From NCBI GenBank assembly GCA_905182995.1, contig CAJJDP010000082.1, positions 319,324-383,323 of the forward strand: a stretch of DNA of 64,000 nt, given 5' to 3'. The stretch comes from Paramecium octaurelia. Its lineage: Eukaryota > Ciliophora > Oligohymenophorea > Peniculida > Parameciidae. This document shows, piece by piece, positions 1 through 12,176 of this stretch. The translations under genes and the position numbers were made by a program. Below the pieces are notes generated by a model. It worked only from the letters and a program-made list of their open reading frames with translations. It was not told where the DNA came from and did no database searches. How positions within the stretch are numbered: position 1 is the first letter of the stretch; the number at the start of each line of letters is the position of its first letter.

Positions 1-85
1 TTGAACAATATAGAGATAGCATACTTTGAGCGGAATGGATTAGATGGAAGGTAAAGAAAAGGTTGTCGCTATTGAAAAACGATGA

Positions 86-766
86 GATTGTAACAAAATC
101 CAACCCTAAGTGAATAGTATATTTTTGGGGTATGAATTAATTGAGCCCTTCAAACATAACTGGAGAAAGCCTGCTCATAACAAGAATATGACGCTAAATA
201 ATATTCTGGATCATCTTTAAGGGGAACCAGAGAATTGGTCAGTGTACTTGGACAAATAATAGATTATTCTACTTTCTCCAATTTTTCTGCAAACAATATT
301 ATCTCATTTAATTACTTAAGTAACTTCTTTTTTGTTTACTTTCTTTACTGGCCTCAGATTTTCATCAAGTTTACCAAGAATTTTTAAAAATTAAGTAAAA
401 TTTTATGAAGCTTTGGAAAATTATGATTTATCTACATATTATTTAAAACCAACTTTAAATGGTACTAATTTTGAATTCAAAATATCAATAAATCGTAAAA
501 AGCAAATTATTTAGAATACAATTTAATAATTAGAACTCTTAAACCTGCCTTATTTTCGCAAGATTTAAATTGGTTTCCTGAAATATAGGGCAAGATTGAC
601 AAATTTTTCATCACGTTTTTGGTTATGTTTTAGTTAATGGTTGCTTATTTCCTATCAGCCCTTCTTTTCTTAGCCTGATGAAAAAAAGGAATTGGTGTTT
701 GGAAGAAGAATCAACTAATTGGTAAATTAATTTCATTATAACTTAAAATGTTAAGAAGTTGAATGA
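86..766 (+). CDS. Uncharacterised protein frame, 5' end not resolved
   Basis: Read with TAA/TAG as glutamine, this stretch is open for 226 codons and ends at TGA 764-766. It is preceded in frame by TGA at 83-85, and no start codon is obvious, so the 5' end may be an exon lying to the left or an upstream exon joined by a short intron. The product is mixed hydrophilic/hydrophobic, with basic segments (for example NRKKQIIQNTIQQLELLNLPY around residue 135) and an aromatic-rich part near residue 180. I recognise no domain. It could be a gene fragment or a decayed gene; codon composition looks protein-like but the call is only moderate. Confidence 0.35.
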
Positions 767-3700
767 TTAAATTAGAATTTTAATAAACATCTTTGAAAAT
801 GAAACTTGCTAGAAAAAAAGGAGATTATGACTTTTTTGGAGATTTGGTAATTATTTTATTTTAAATTATTCTATTTTTTTTAATCCTTCATTCAGGCATC
901 CGCAAATACAAATGGTTTCATTTCCAATCCTGTTTTCAGGCGGAGTTTACTAAAACAGATGGTAGGAGTAGTCAACATAATATCTGTGTAGTCTTATCTC
1001 TGCCTCAGGGTCTTCTTCGCAAAATGCGCCACATCCATCTTCAGATCTGAAGTTGCACGTGATCTGCATCGTATAGCAACTCTTATAACTAGTAGTTAAA
1101 ACCTATGCAAAATTAGTAGGTTTAAGTTCTTTTTTGGAATTCTAGAAGAATCTTGAAATATATTAAGCAGAATGATAACCCTCATTTAAAATCAAATTAA
1201 TAATAAGTATGGCATCATAAATATTATCCTTTTATCAGGGCTATTGTCTTCCCATGAATTTATATAACGCAGCCTAAGAATTATATGCCAGTAGAATACT
1301 TGTAAACTATCTATAATTAATATTGCTCATATTTGATTCATTTTTAATAACTTTTATAATAGTCCTGATTCAAATATATTTGGTTGCTTTGCTAGTTTTT
1401 TATCAAGTAGAACCACCGAAATATTTTTGGCTCTAATCACAACAAGTAACTCAAAGAAAGGATCCTTTTCTGTTGTTTGATGATTATTTTATTTTTAATG
1501 AATTCAATCTGAAAACGAAAATTATGACTGTTCTCAAAATAATTTTTACAGAAACTCCTTAGACAGTAATTTTTTTGTCAGGCTCCTTAAGAATGGCTTG
1601 ATAGATTTGTATCTAATAATAGGAGAAGGAATCCATTTTATGATTAGATTTAGAATCAAACCCATAAATAGAAATTTAGGATGTGAGTAAAAATTTTTCA
1701 AACCAAACGGCAGATAAATATTTATTAAATCAGCATACTAGTTAGCATTATATTACTTAAAATTTTATCGGTAAAGAATTAGAAATTTTTTCTCAATTTC
1801 AAAATAACATCGTATTCCATTGCTCCTATATCTTAGCATTATATTAGATCTTAATATTTCTCAATATTCCTATAAAATTAGTTATTATTCTTTATACGGA
1901 ATCATGAAATAAAATTAATAGAAAGTTTAAAATCATGCTATTTTATTTAAATTTCAAAAATATACTCTCATACAAAGATCTTCGGCTTTTCTAACACCAA
2001 CGCTAAAACTCACCCTAATTTAGTTTAACTATACTATCCTATAGAGGAAATAGCTTATGTTTTTTATTTTATAATTATCAATATTGCCAAATTAATTGAC
2101 CTTGCCAATTAGTTCACAAAAGATAATATTAGAGATATTTAAATCCATTAAAAGTATTCCTAAATATTTTGAGATCAAATCTAGAAATTAAGTTATATTT
2201 AAGGAAAATGATGAATTTTTGGCGATAAACTTAGGATATAAATACACTATCGATACCCTAAGAGGATAAATAATAGACATCAATCATCATTAAAATTTGT
2301 ACCCCATATTAACTTATGTTATTAATATATAATCCTAAATAATATCTTTGATTATATAAATCAAAGTGTTATGTTATTCAATCTACTTAACTTCAGATAT
2401 TTATTCAAAAGATTATTGCAGATTGTAAAGAAAATTCCAGCAATTTTCTCTTACATTTGATATTTTTCATTTTATTCTGTCATACCAAAATCATCTATTG
2501 TATTGAAGAATTGATTAAGATAGCAAAAGAAAAATTTTTCTTTACAAATACTTACTCAAAGACTTCATCTTAGGGCAGCTCAAAGAAAATTATCGTTAAT
2601 AAAAAAGGCCTATCCAAGAGGAGTAAATTATCCTGTTCAATATTTTTGTTTGATGATATTTAATTCAATAAAAGCTTTAAAAATACTCTTAACTAAATAA
2701 ACATTTTCTCTTCTAAATACTAATTAGTGTGTTTTATTGTCATATAAATCAGAATATATTTAGAATTTATATTTACTGCTGCTGATAGACCTTCTCATTT
2801 TAATTTACCAAATACGTGAACGGAGTGATAAATTAAATTAAATGAATAATATTCTAGCGAGATAAAGATTGGTTGTTTTCTGTAGATTATTTTTTTAAGT
2901 CCTTCTTTTTATTATTTGAATCTTTCTAATCAAATTAGGGCTTGGGGTTCCCAGATTAATCATAATTTTTTGAGACGCCTAAACTTCAATCCAAGCAATA
3001 GTAATATTCCTTTAAATTGACCTTACTAAAATATATGTGTTAAAATTAAGTAAATTATTACTTAAGTATCTATTCATCAGTTGTTTAAGAATAAAGTGTA
3101 AATAATAAGCGCCAAATTTCAGGAATACTAAGGAAATAAGTAAGTATGATACTTTTTTGCAGAGAATTTTGTGTGTTGCTCGAGTATTGATTTTTAGTTA
3201 TAACTTTTAATTACAAAGTATTAAAATTAATATTTATAGATTAAAATATTCTAAATATATCTTTAAGATAACAATCTTTAATTAACTATAGGTTAAAATG
3301 ATCATATTAGTTGTTTAGTGATAATATGATTTAAATGCAGTTTGCAAATAATAAATTTATTTACAATGCTTCGCTTTTGATTTATTGATTAGAAATGGGA
3401 AAGGTTTGTTAGGCTTATTTATTAATAAAAAATTCAATATTAAAATAAACTAATAGAAAAAAATCGTTATAACTAATTAGAAAATGATAATATGATTTCA
3501 TAATTTAAATCATTTTTTGTTATTGTTTTTCTTTCTATTTGCGTGCACCATTCAATCCAAATGAATTGGAAGCTTTAGAAGAAATTATTCTGAAGTTTGT
3601 TTTGAAAGTTAAATTCAGATAATATTCCATTCTTATTCGTTACTCAAAATATTTTAGTATTTACTAATTTACGCAATTAATTGTGAATCTAACTTATGAG

Positions 3701-4059
3701 CGGTTTGAATGAATTATCAGTTAAATATTTTAGTAAAGAATCAAAATGAAGTAGGTCAAACAAAGAACTGTTCAGACTTAGGGTAAAAATGAAACGGTTT
3801 CTGAAAATTTAAAAATTAAATGAGAAGTTTATTTGAATCAAAAGTATGAGACCTTATCGTGAAAGTAATGAAAACTTCTACCTTAAGAAATTGCCTGTAA
3901 TTTTTAGAATTTGAATTTCATTATTCTAAATAATAATTGAATATTTAATTTTACTTAAAACTTTTTATAATTTTATCTTTTTAAATGAAATCAATCAGTT
4001 TTTGGCATATTTGCAAATAGTTGTCGAATAGGCATAAGTTAATTGATGGATTTAATTAT
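767..4059. other. No recognised gene; one Cys-rich frame inside
   Basis: AT-rich sequence with frequent TGA in all frames and no family I can identify. The exception is a short GC-richer patch near 0.9-1.1 kb, listed separately. Nothing here resembles a tRNA, rRNA or transposon end that I could recognise by eye. Confidence 0.4.
890..1100 (-). pseudogene. Short cysteine-rich coding-like frame
   Basis: On the minus strand this patch reads as a cysteine- and acid-rich peptide containing the motifs TSYKSCYTMQITCNFRSE, DGCGAFCEEDPE, RYYVDYSYHLF and ICICGCL. Base composition is visibly less AT-rich than the flanks, as in Paramecium coding DNA. No family was recognised and both ends dissolve into AT-rich sequence, so I treat it as a remnant of an extracellular-type cysteine-rich protein rather than a working gene. 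Confidence 0.25.
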
Positions 4060-5483
4060 AATAGAATATCTGCTGTGGAACCTAAGTTTAGTTTTTATTG
4101 GTAGAGAATCTACTAATTTTTCAGAAAAAACTCTGAAATTATTTTTTTTAATTGCACATAAGAGATCTAAACAAACTAAATTTTTCAAAAAGTCAAACAA
4201 TATTAGATAATTAAATATTTTGATCTGAAACCAAAGGCTAATTATCTCTAAAAGTAGCAATACTTAAGTTTTTAATTATAAAATGCGTAGTGCTGCATAT
4301 AGAAAATAAATAAACTTGTTGTTTGAATCTAAAGTACTAATTAAAATTATCATTTACTACTTTCATCTAGGTACTATAAGTTAGTTTTTAAAATTATATT
4401 GGCATTTTTAGAGTAAAAAGGATAGTTTTGGGTTATCCTCAATAAATGATACTTAACGTACATATAACTAGAGTTTAACAGAGATTAGTTTTTTATCATT
4501 CATTTTTCATGATAATGGACTAACCCTATCATAACAATAATTTTTACATCTTAGTATTAATGTTCCATAAATTTAAACTACCTCCATTTTTATCCACATC
4601 ATTTAAAACTTTCAACCAAAAAGGTTAATAGGTTAAAATTTTAAATAGTGTAATATTTGATAAGATCTTTATTTTCATAATTTATAATTTTTTACAATTA
4701 AGAAATAAGACTTTATATGCGATAACAATCATCAGAAATAAACTGTATTTTAATAGAATTTTGAATTATTATTTTTAGTTAAGAAATTCCAATATATCTT
4801 ATTAATAATAATCACATACAAAAGAAAGAATATCATCTTTCAAAACTTAAACAAAAGAGAATAAGACTAAAGAGATCCAAATATAATTAGATTACTTCAA
4901 AAACGTGCTTGATTAAATTATGGATTTCAAAAATACTGTTGAGAATACATTTGAAAAATTTATAGTCAAAAAAAAGCCCAAATTCATACAGTTTAAAAGT
5001 AAAATTACCTTTATTCGAATGTGCATAAACCTAGCAGAACTTTTAAGATGCAGTCAAATCATTCTCTGAATTTTTTTCATCAGATTTTCAAGATAAATAA
5101 ATCCAATTTTCATAAGATAGTTAATTTGTTTATGAATTGTTTTGACAATTCGGACTTTTATTTAATAACGCTTCATACTTCTAAACTATTGACGCATCTA
5201 AGGATGCTTAAACAAAATTTGCCCCCCACATAATAAGGAAATTCTAATGATTGACATTGATGCAAAGGAAAAACAGGTAGAAGATTGATATTTGTACGTT
5301 GATTGCATAAGTGACCAGCCTCATTGTTAATATAGAACAATTGAAAAAGTAAATTAGGAATGGAAGTATTCAAAATAACATTAAGAACAAGTTTTAAATG
5401 ATTTGAAGTTAAAAAGGCAAGAAAAAAAGAGAAATTGAATTAATGAATTGCTTAAATTAGAAAAAATTACAACTTATAACTGA
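4060..5483 (+). repeat. Direct repeat unit, copy 1 (1,424 bp)
   Basis: This block recurs at 5485-6908 with a constant offset of 1,425 and no difference I could see. The two copies are separated by a single ambiguous base at 5484. Exactness over 1.4 kb and the lone N point to an assembly join of overlapping contig ends rather than a biological tandem duplication. Confidence 0.85.
4815..5483 (+). pseudogene. Decayed TLDc-family gene, N-terminal part (repeat copy 1)
   Basis: Several short plus-strand frames, joined by frameshifts, match the N-terminal half of the TLDc-family protein encoded at 22.8-28.8 kb. Matching segments include KEIQI-LD-FK, AVKSFSEFF (cf. EVKSLSEFL), ASYFQTID (identical), CPPHNKEILMIDID (cf. 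CSAHNKEIIMIDID) and VDCISDQPHCQYRTIEK (cf. VDCISDHPNCQYRTIEK). There are at least three frame changes and an internal TGA (after KQVED), so no continuous protein can be made. The first C-x2-H module is not visible. The same remnant appears, and continues further, in the second copy of the block. Confidence 0.75.
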
Positions 5484-5484
5484 N
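5484..5484. other. Single ambiguous base joining two identical blocks
   Basis: A lone N sits exactly between two identical 1,424-bp blocks. This is what a scaffolder leaves when it abuts two contigs without merging their overlap. Confidence 0.8.
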
Positions 5485-6908
5485 AATAGAATATCTGCTG
5501 TGGAACCTAAGTTTAGTTTTTATTGGTAGAGAATCTACTAATTTTTCAGAAAAAACTCTGAAATTATTTTTTTTAATTGCACATAAGAGATCTAAACAAA
5601 CTAAATTTTTCAAAAAGTCAAACAATATTAGATAATTAAATATTTTGATCTGAAACCAAAGGCTAATTATCTCTAAAAGTAGCAATACTTAAGTTTTTAA
5701 TTATAAAATGCGTAGTGCTGCATATAGAAAATAAATAAACTTGTTGTTTGAATCTAAAGTACTAATTAAAATTATCATTTACTACTTTCATCTAGGTACT
5801 ATAAGTTAGTTTTTAAAATTATATTGGCATTTTTAGAGTAAAAAGGATAGTTTTGGGTTATCCTCAATAAATGATACTTAACGTACATATAACTAGAGTT
5901 TAACAGAGATTAGTTTTTTATCATTCATTTTTCATGATAATGGACTAACCCTATCATAACAATAATTTTTACATCTTAGTATTAATGTTCCATAAATTTA
6001 AACTACCTCCATTTTTATCCACATCATTTAAAACTTTCAACCAAAAAGGTTAATAGGTTAAAATTTTAAATAGTGTAATATTTGATAAGATCTTTATTTT
6101 CATAATTTATAATTTTTTACAATTAAGAAATAAGACTTTATATGCGATAACAATCATCAGAAATAAACTGTATTTTAATAGAATTTTGAATTATTATTTT
6201 TAGTTAAGAAATTCCAATATATCTTATTAATAATAATCACATACAAAAGAAAGAATATCATCTTTCAAAACTTAAACAAAAGAGAATAAGACTAAAGAGA
6301 TCCAAATATAATTAGATTACTTCAAAAACGTGCTTGATTAAATTATGGATTTCAAAAATACTGTTGAGAATACATTTGAAAAATTTATAGTCAAAAAAAA
6401 GCCCAAATTCATACAGTTTAAAAGTAAAATTACCTTTATTCGAATGTGCATAAACCTAGCAGAACTTTTAAGATGCAGTCAAATCATTCTCTGAATTTTT
6501 TTCATCAGATTTTCAAGATAAATAAATCCAATTTTCATAAGATAGTTAATTTGTTTATGAATTGTTTTGACAATTCGGACTTTTATTTAATAACGCTTCA
6601 TACTTCTAAACTATTGACGCATCTAAGGATGCTTAAACAAAATTTGCCCCCCACATAATAAGGAAATTCTAATGATTGACATTGATGCAAAGGAAAAACA
6701 GGTAGAAGATTGATATTTGTACGTTGATTGCATAAGTGACCAGCCTCATTGTTAATATAGAACAATTGAAAAAGTAAATTAGGAATGGAAGTATTCAAAA
6801 TAACATTAAGAACAAGTTTTAAATGATTTGAAGTTAAAAAGGCAAGAAAAAAAGAGAAATTGAATTAATGAATTGCTTAAATTAGAAAAAATTACAACTT
6901 ATAACTGA
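5485..6908 (+). repeat. Direct repeat unit, copy 2 (1,424 bp)
   Basis: Second copy of the block at 4060-5483, apparently identical. Right of 6908 the TLDc-family pseudogene simply continues, whereas copy 1 is cut off at the N. Copy 2 is therefore the one in its natural right-hand context. Confidence 0.85.
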
Positions 6909-7215
6909 ATGAAAATGGTGAAAAATTAACTACAGAATTTTCAAAACCAATAACCAAACTGTTGATATCTGTTAATTCAAGATAAATCTCCAAGGATTAA
7001 GAAATGAAGAATTATTTTCGAATATTATTCAATTCAGTATGATAAAGAGAAACAAAAATTAAATATATAAAATCTAAGGATCTTTTATTTTAAAATAGAT
7101 TGAAAACAAAATAGAGCACTAAAAATTGCATGATTAATTAGATTTGGATGAAACTAAATTTTTGAATAACTTGTAGCTACAACTACAAATCTAAGCATTA
7201 AAATATAAATACTGA
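6240..7215 (+). pseudogene. Decayed TLDc-family gene, Zn module and coiled coil
   Basis: The same rem­nant as at 4.8-5.5 kb, here extending about 300 bp further into the coiled coil. After the second C-x2-H...C-x2-C-like module (CPPHNKEIL ... VDCISDQPHC) it continues with NENGEKLTTEFSKP (cf. NEISEKLITEFSMP in the 28-kb gene), RNEELFSNII, YIKSKDLLF and ENKIEHQKLHDQLDLDE (cf. ESKLENLKQHDQLDIQE). Frameshifts occur at roughly 6330, 6560, 7010 and 7100, and homology fades near 7215 before any TLDc domain. It lies on the opposite strand to the two full-length TLDc genes of the window. Confidence 0.75.
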
Positions 7216-8310
7216 ATAATTTTTAGATCTGATCATATATAAATATAAATAATCATATCATTTTCTTGCTATTCTTTTGCCTTCATGAATTTTGCTAAAT
7301 TTCCCATGTAAGTGTCTCTCCAAAGGTGAAAATACTATGAACCCTCTGGGGATTATTTCTAATGTTCAACATCTTAGTCTTGGGTTATAATTGCCATTTT
7401 AGTTCAGGACTGATGCTGAATTTCGCACTGTAAATCTAAAAGGCCGAAGTCAAATGAGTGGATACATAAAAGCGTTATATTGTATCTACTTTTTTAAAGA
7501 ACATTTTCTCCTTTCTTCAAGACGCCTTAAAAAAGCTGTTTTAGTTAATAATTCAATTAAGAAAATACTATTAATCAAAATCTAATAGAAAGAATTCTTA
7601 TATCATCCTAAATAATAATTTTTTTCAGAAATTGAATATGTTAGTAGGAATATAGAACAAATTTAATATTGTGATTGTAAGACTAATTCCTACAAAAATT
7701 CAATTTCTAAATTTAATGATTACTAAAATCAACTTAAAAAGTGCCACTAAAATAAAATCACTAATAATACTAGTATAATTAACAAAGTTGAATATATAAA
7801 TATTTGTGGAAAGTATTATGATATGATGAGTTCAAGGGTTTTTTATTATTTCATGCATTGGCTAATTTAATCTTACAACTCTTTATTCTATTTTTTGAAT
7901 TGCTAAAATGATAATAACTAAATTTATAATATTTATGATTATTAACAATATAAAAGAGTTTTTGATTAAAATTATAATGTTGGTATGAATTTTTTTTAAG
8001 TTTAGCTGAGAAAGAGAATCAAATAAGTAGGGAGTAGGCTGTACGCAATGATAAGTTGATTTAAGATAACACAAATTTTACTATTCCTAAGATTATTAAT
8101 TAATTCTCAATATATCAACTTAGTAGGTCTTTAGAGCATGTAAATAATATATGAAATTCTCAATATTCAGAAAAATCTGCTTAATAAAGTATTTTGAAAC
8201 ACAAAAATATTTACCCAAACCTTATTTATATCTATTTTAATTATGCATACTATTGAAATATATTGGTATAATCCAGAATATTTTGAGAACTGGATCTAAA
8301 TTTCCATTCT
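7216..8310. other. No recognised gene
   Basis: AT-rich with scattered TGA. A slightly GC-richer patch at 7.26-7.46 kb gives only short frames on either strand. Nothing identifiable. Confidence 0.4.
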
Positions 8311-8567
8311 TTTATTCCTTGTTTATTCTATCCAAACAAATAGGGATCATTACTTTGATTCTTGTAATTACTAAATTCATATGAATCACCTAGTTTACAC
8401 TGACCTTCATTAAAGTCACTACCAATATAAATATCGGTTCCACCTCCAAATCTAGGTCCATAACTTGAATGACAATAAATAGCATATTATTTAGAATCTT
8501 ACTTCAAAGGATAAACTTAATTATGAGTTTATGAAAATATCAAAGATGATAATGTATTATATTCTAC
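8311..8567 (-). pseudogene. Isolated 3' fragment of a TLDc gene
   Basis: This 257-bp stretch is nearly identical (about a dozen differences) to 12211-12467, the last quarter of the TLDc gene at 12.2-14.6 kb. It encodes the end of the domain, including QVYPLKQDSKQYAIYCHSSYG, FGGGTDIYIG and DPYLFGQNK. It lacks the rest of the domain, and the reading diverges after FGQNK without reaching the stop codon of the parent. The sequence upstream on the minus strand (8570-8640) is unrelated to the parent gene except for a few residues. It is a truncated duplicate, probably dead. Confidence 0.8.
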
Positions 8568-9877
8568 TTTATCCACTAATTTTGTTTTGAATTTGAAATA
8601 ATCTTGGGGAACAAAACAAGAAATCTAAAGTAGGAGCATAATTTTAGGAATTTTTAAGTATGATAAGTTGTTGAACTCGCTTATAAGAAAATACTGAGGA
8701 ATCAAGAAATCTTCTAATATTGATAATTACTTGATTTACTCAAAAAACTAATTTAACTAACTCATTATTGTTTCGCACTTTGGCTATTTGAATTATTATT
8801 ACAGATAATTTATTTCTTTTTTACGAAGTTCATCAATCCTATTTTATGAGATTAATGGATTTACATCTTGGATACAGAAAGCTTTTCTTGGGAATAACTG
8901 TAGAGTAAATCGAACATTACAATCTGGCTGTTCTTTCAAGAAAAAGTGTTCATAATTATAATTTTCTCATCCCAAACGAATACTTTTATTAAAATAAAAT
9001 AATAAATTAATGCATTTGAACATATCTTTTTAATTGTAAGTAATAATAGTAGAGTGTAACTTAATTTTTCAGGATTTATTATTTTGATGTCAATCCTTAA
9101 TTGAGAAAAAAATGATATATTATTTTAATATTTTATTACAAAATTGAATAAAAATTATTATTTTGTTAGTCGAATATCTTAATGTTTAGATGGAAGAGTA
9201 TACATTAAAAATAATTTAAATATTAAATTAAGAGGCTAAATCTCGATTATATTCTATTATCTCTACCTACCCTTTAACTAATTTTAATTCTTCATAGTTC
9301 TAAAGAAATAGATTTTAAAGTTTTTTCTTAAAGAAATTAATTTATAGTTAAATCGCGCCCAATAATAACACCACTACCAGTTAAAGTAACTAGCTTTAAG
9401 ACTTATAAAGTATCATAAAATAAAAAAATAAAAGTAATGCTTGCTTATAGGGTATGCACAGTGTAAAATACTACCTTAATTCTAGCCGAATTGTATCTAA
9501 TACTGTATTAAAGCTATTTTATTGATATTTTGCAAAAGCAAATAATTTGAGCAAATATTGAATTATGGGGAAATTGAAAGAAGAAGTACCTTAATAAAAG
9601 TGAAATTATTTATATATCTGGAATGGGATTTTTATATCAACAGCAGTATGCTAATTTTTACCTCAACTTTATCACTAATAGTATAAGGGATTACAGGAAT
9701 CATGAATTATTTGCTGAAATTATTATTGATTAATTAAAGCAACTAAAGAATTGTATAACATAAACATTATCAATCGAGCCTTATATTAACACTACAATCA
9801 GATTTGATTTCTGATAAATTAAAAATGAGTTGTTAGCTTAATTAAGCATAACACATGTTTAAAGTAAATACAAGTAT
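8568..9877. other. No recognised gene
   Basis: AT-rich sequence between the TLDc fragment and the next coding-like frame. I see no conserved motif or long TGA-free frame here. Confidence 0.35.
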
Positions 9878-10786
9878 TTGGAAGATACTAAATCATTGTG
9901 TTTCAGCTTATTTCTCCTTGAAAGAGAAATCATGGTTGAAGACTTAAGTGTTATCAATGATCCAATTAAGCAAAAAACTTCAACTATAACGTGCACTAAA
10001 GTAAAGATTTCTCAATATGAACACGTTACTAAATTCAAAGGGACATTATTTATCTTTCATAATGAAAGACGAGGAATAATATTCTTCAAGAAAATAATTT
10101 TTGAGTTTATAGAGAAGATGAAGATATCATCTGGAGCATTAACAGAAGAGGAATAATATATGACCTAGAAGCTATTTTATCAACTTGAACAAGAAGCAGT
10201 ATATGAAGAATCGATCTTACTCTAATTAGAGAAGTGTCTAGAAGGACGATAAATATGTCAAAAGGTCCAAACAAGGCTATATCAATCGATTTGATTCGCC
10301 TGACATCAATTCAATAAAAAAGGAGAACTCACAGAAATCTATGAGGTTTATAGGATACTATTTGATATTGAAAACGGAAATTAATACTTTCAAGCCTAGA
10401 GCTAACTAATTCCTCTGAATAAAATAATTTCAAAAATAGCCTAGATATTCTATACTAGACCAATTATGATCTAAAGCCATATGATTAAGTTTATATTTGG
10501 GAGATTTCTGCCTATTGTTTATGATATTATAAGGAATTATACTCCCATAATTAGGTGGTTTCTTAAAACGAACTTGTTATAAAATTTATTATAGAAACAT
10601 GTTTTTGTCTCTAAAAGAAAAGGCAACAATAAAATTTTACATTTTTTGAACCTTCCTTACATAATACCAATCAAAAGAGAAGTACAATATAATATGATGA
10701 ATTTAGGGAAACTTACTAAGTAGCACTTAATTTGGCAACTTCAAAAAGGAGTCAACAAAGAAGTTTAACTCTCAAAATCCCTTTGA
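9878..10786 (+). pseudogene. Uncharacterised ~300-codon frame with two internal TGAs
   Basis: Starting at ATG 9878 one frame runs 303 codons to TGA 10784-10786, interrupted only by two TGAs close together (10292-10294 and 10301-10303). Before them it is charged and helix-like (QLEQEAVYEESILLQLEKC); after them it continues with KKGELTEIYEVYRILFDIE and a hydrophobic/aromatic stretch around FIFGRFLPIVYDII. Because composition and frame are preserved on both sides, this was probably a single protein in which two sense codons mutated to TGA, or which contains a small insertion. No domain recognised. Confidence 0.4.
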
Positions 10787-10930
10787 AAAAAAACATCTTG
10801 AAATTGGCGCAATTATGATAATTGCAAAAATATATCACTTCAAGTTGTGATTGAACTGTGTACACTATTATTCATTCAATAAGCTAGGAACATTCACCTT
10901 CAAGAAAAAAAATACAATCAAATATCATAA

Positions 10931-11293
10931 ATGAAAAATTGCAAAAAATGTGGGCATTGGCAGGTAAGGTTTAAACATTAAATGTAGCCGATTATAAAAA
11001 TGATAACTTAAAAGTCTGCTTAACTTGCAATTATCAGAAAATACTTCCCTTAGATTTATCAAGAAGTTTTTGTTTCTATAATATTATTCATAGATAAGGT
11101 ATTATAATCTAGTGTTCCATGTACAATGTAAAATTACAATACCTTATTGGTAGATAATAAAGTAACCCTTTTACAAGAGTTTTAGGACTTAACAAAAGTT
11201 TTCCTGAGATGTTAGAAGGCTCATATTAGTATGATGTTAGCACTCTCTAATCTGGTATTAGTTGGTTTTTCTTAGAGCGCTCTCATTAATTGA
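10931..11293 (+). CDS. Uncharacterised 120-residue ORF with N-terminal CxxC
   Basis: ATG 10931 opens a frame of 121 codons ending at TGA 11291-11293, with TAA/TAG read as Gln. It begins MKNCKKCGHWQ, a CxxC pair of zinc-binding type, and later contains EFQDLTKVFLRCQKAHISM and a hydrophobic segment LALSNLVLVGF. It lies 145 bp after the broken frame at 9.9-10.8 kb and may be part of the same decayed gene. More coding-like text follows in other frames to about 11.75 kb (for example MPDNILHIMYHLWRLQ near 11.61 kb). Function unknown. Confidence 0.35.
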
Positions 11294-12176
11294 TTATTTA
11301 AAGCTACAGTGTCGTCTCTCAGTTCCCAATAATTTAATCATTCTTATCCAATAATTCTTGATAAAATACTTCAAAATACTGAAGTTATTTAGAATAAGAT
11401 GTTATTGATCTTAAGGCATGATATCAATATATATTCGTAGAGGTATTTGAAACTCAAATATGATCCCTCTAATTGATCTATTCGTTATTTTTTTAAATAA
11501 TTATTTTATGTAAATCTCTTTTTGTATACGTTTTATAGGATATCCTTTCTCTTAATTAACCCTACATGTTCTATTCAGCTAACATTGATGGAGATATTCA
11601 AAACAACACAAATGCCTGATAATATTCTACACATAATGTATCATCTATGGAGATTACAGGACAACTTAGTGGAGAAGATAGGAAAGGCAATGAATATACT
11701 GAGAGTATAGAGAAGAAGCTTTAATCAATAATATAGAAGAGGCTTGAAAGTATAAATGAAAAAAAAGCAAAGAGAACCCGCCAATTAATATACACCAAAT
11801 ATTTACTGTTTAAGAAGTATATAATAAATTAAAACAAAAAAATAATTGTATGAAAACATAAAATTTTATTAAAATGAATAACAAAATTACTAGATATGTT
11901 TATTATACCAAAAAAAAAAATAGTAAAAGGATTAAGCCATAAAATAAATTGTTTCACTAAACAATCAACCATAAGGTAATGCTTCTAAAACAAGTAGATA
12001 GCTAAGATTGTAACTATTCTATCTCTTTATCTTTTTGATCTATTAGTTATTAGGTTCAAATATAAAGTATTAAAATCAATTATAATTTATTCCTCTCATT
12101 TGCTATGATCTTATTTAACAGCTCAATAGAAAATAGTTAGAGAAATATAAGAAATATTTTAGATAAATATTGCAAT
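11294..12176. other. Coding-like fragments then AT-rich spacer
   Basis: Up to about 11.76 kb the plus strand holds short protein-like frames without a continuous reading. From there to the TGA of the minus-strand TLDc gene at 12177 the DNA is AT-rich intergenic sequence. Confidence 0.3.

Noticed and set aside
5021-5233. Plus-strand 70-residue standard-code ORF (and its copy at 6446)
   Set aside because: It is in a different frame from the TLDc-family homology that runs through the same bases, so it is a shadow.
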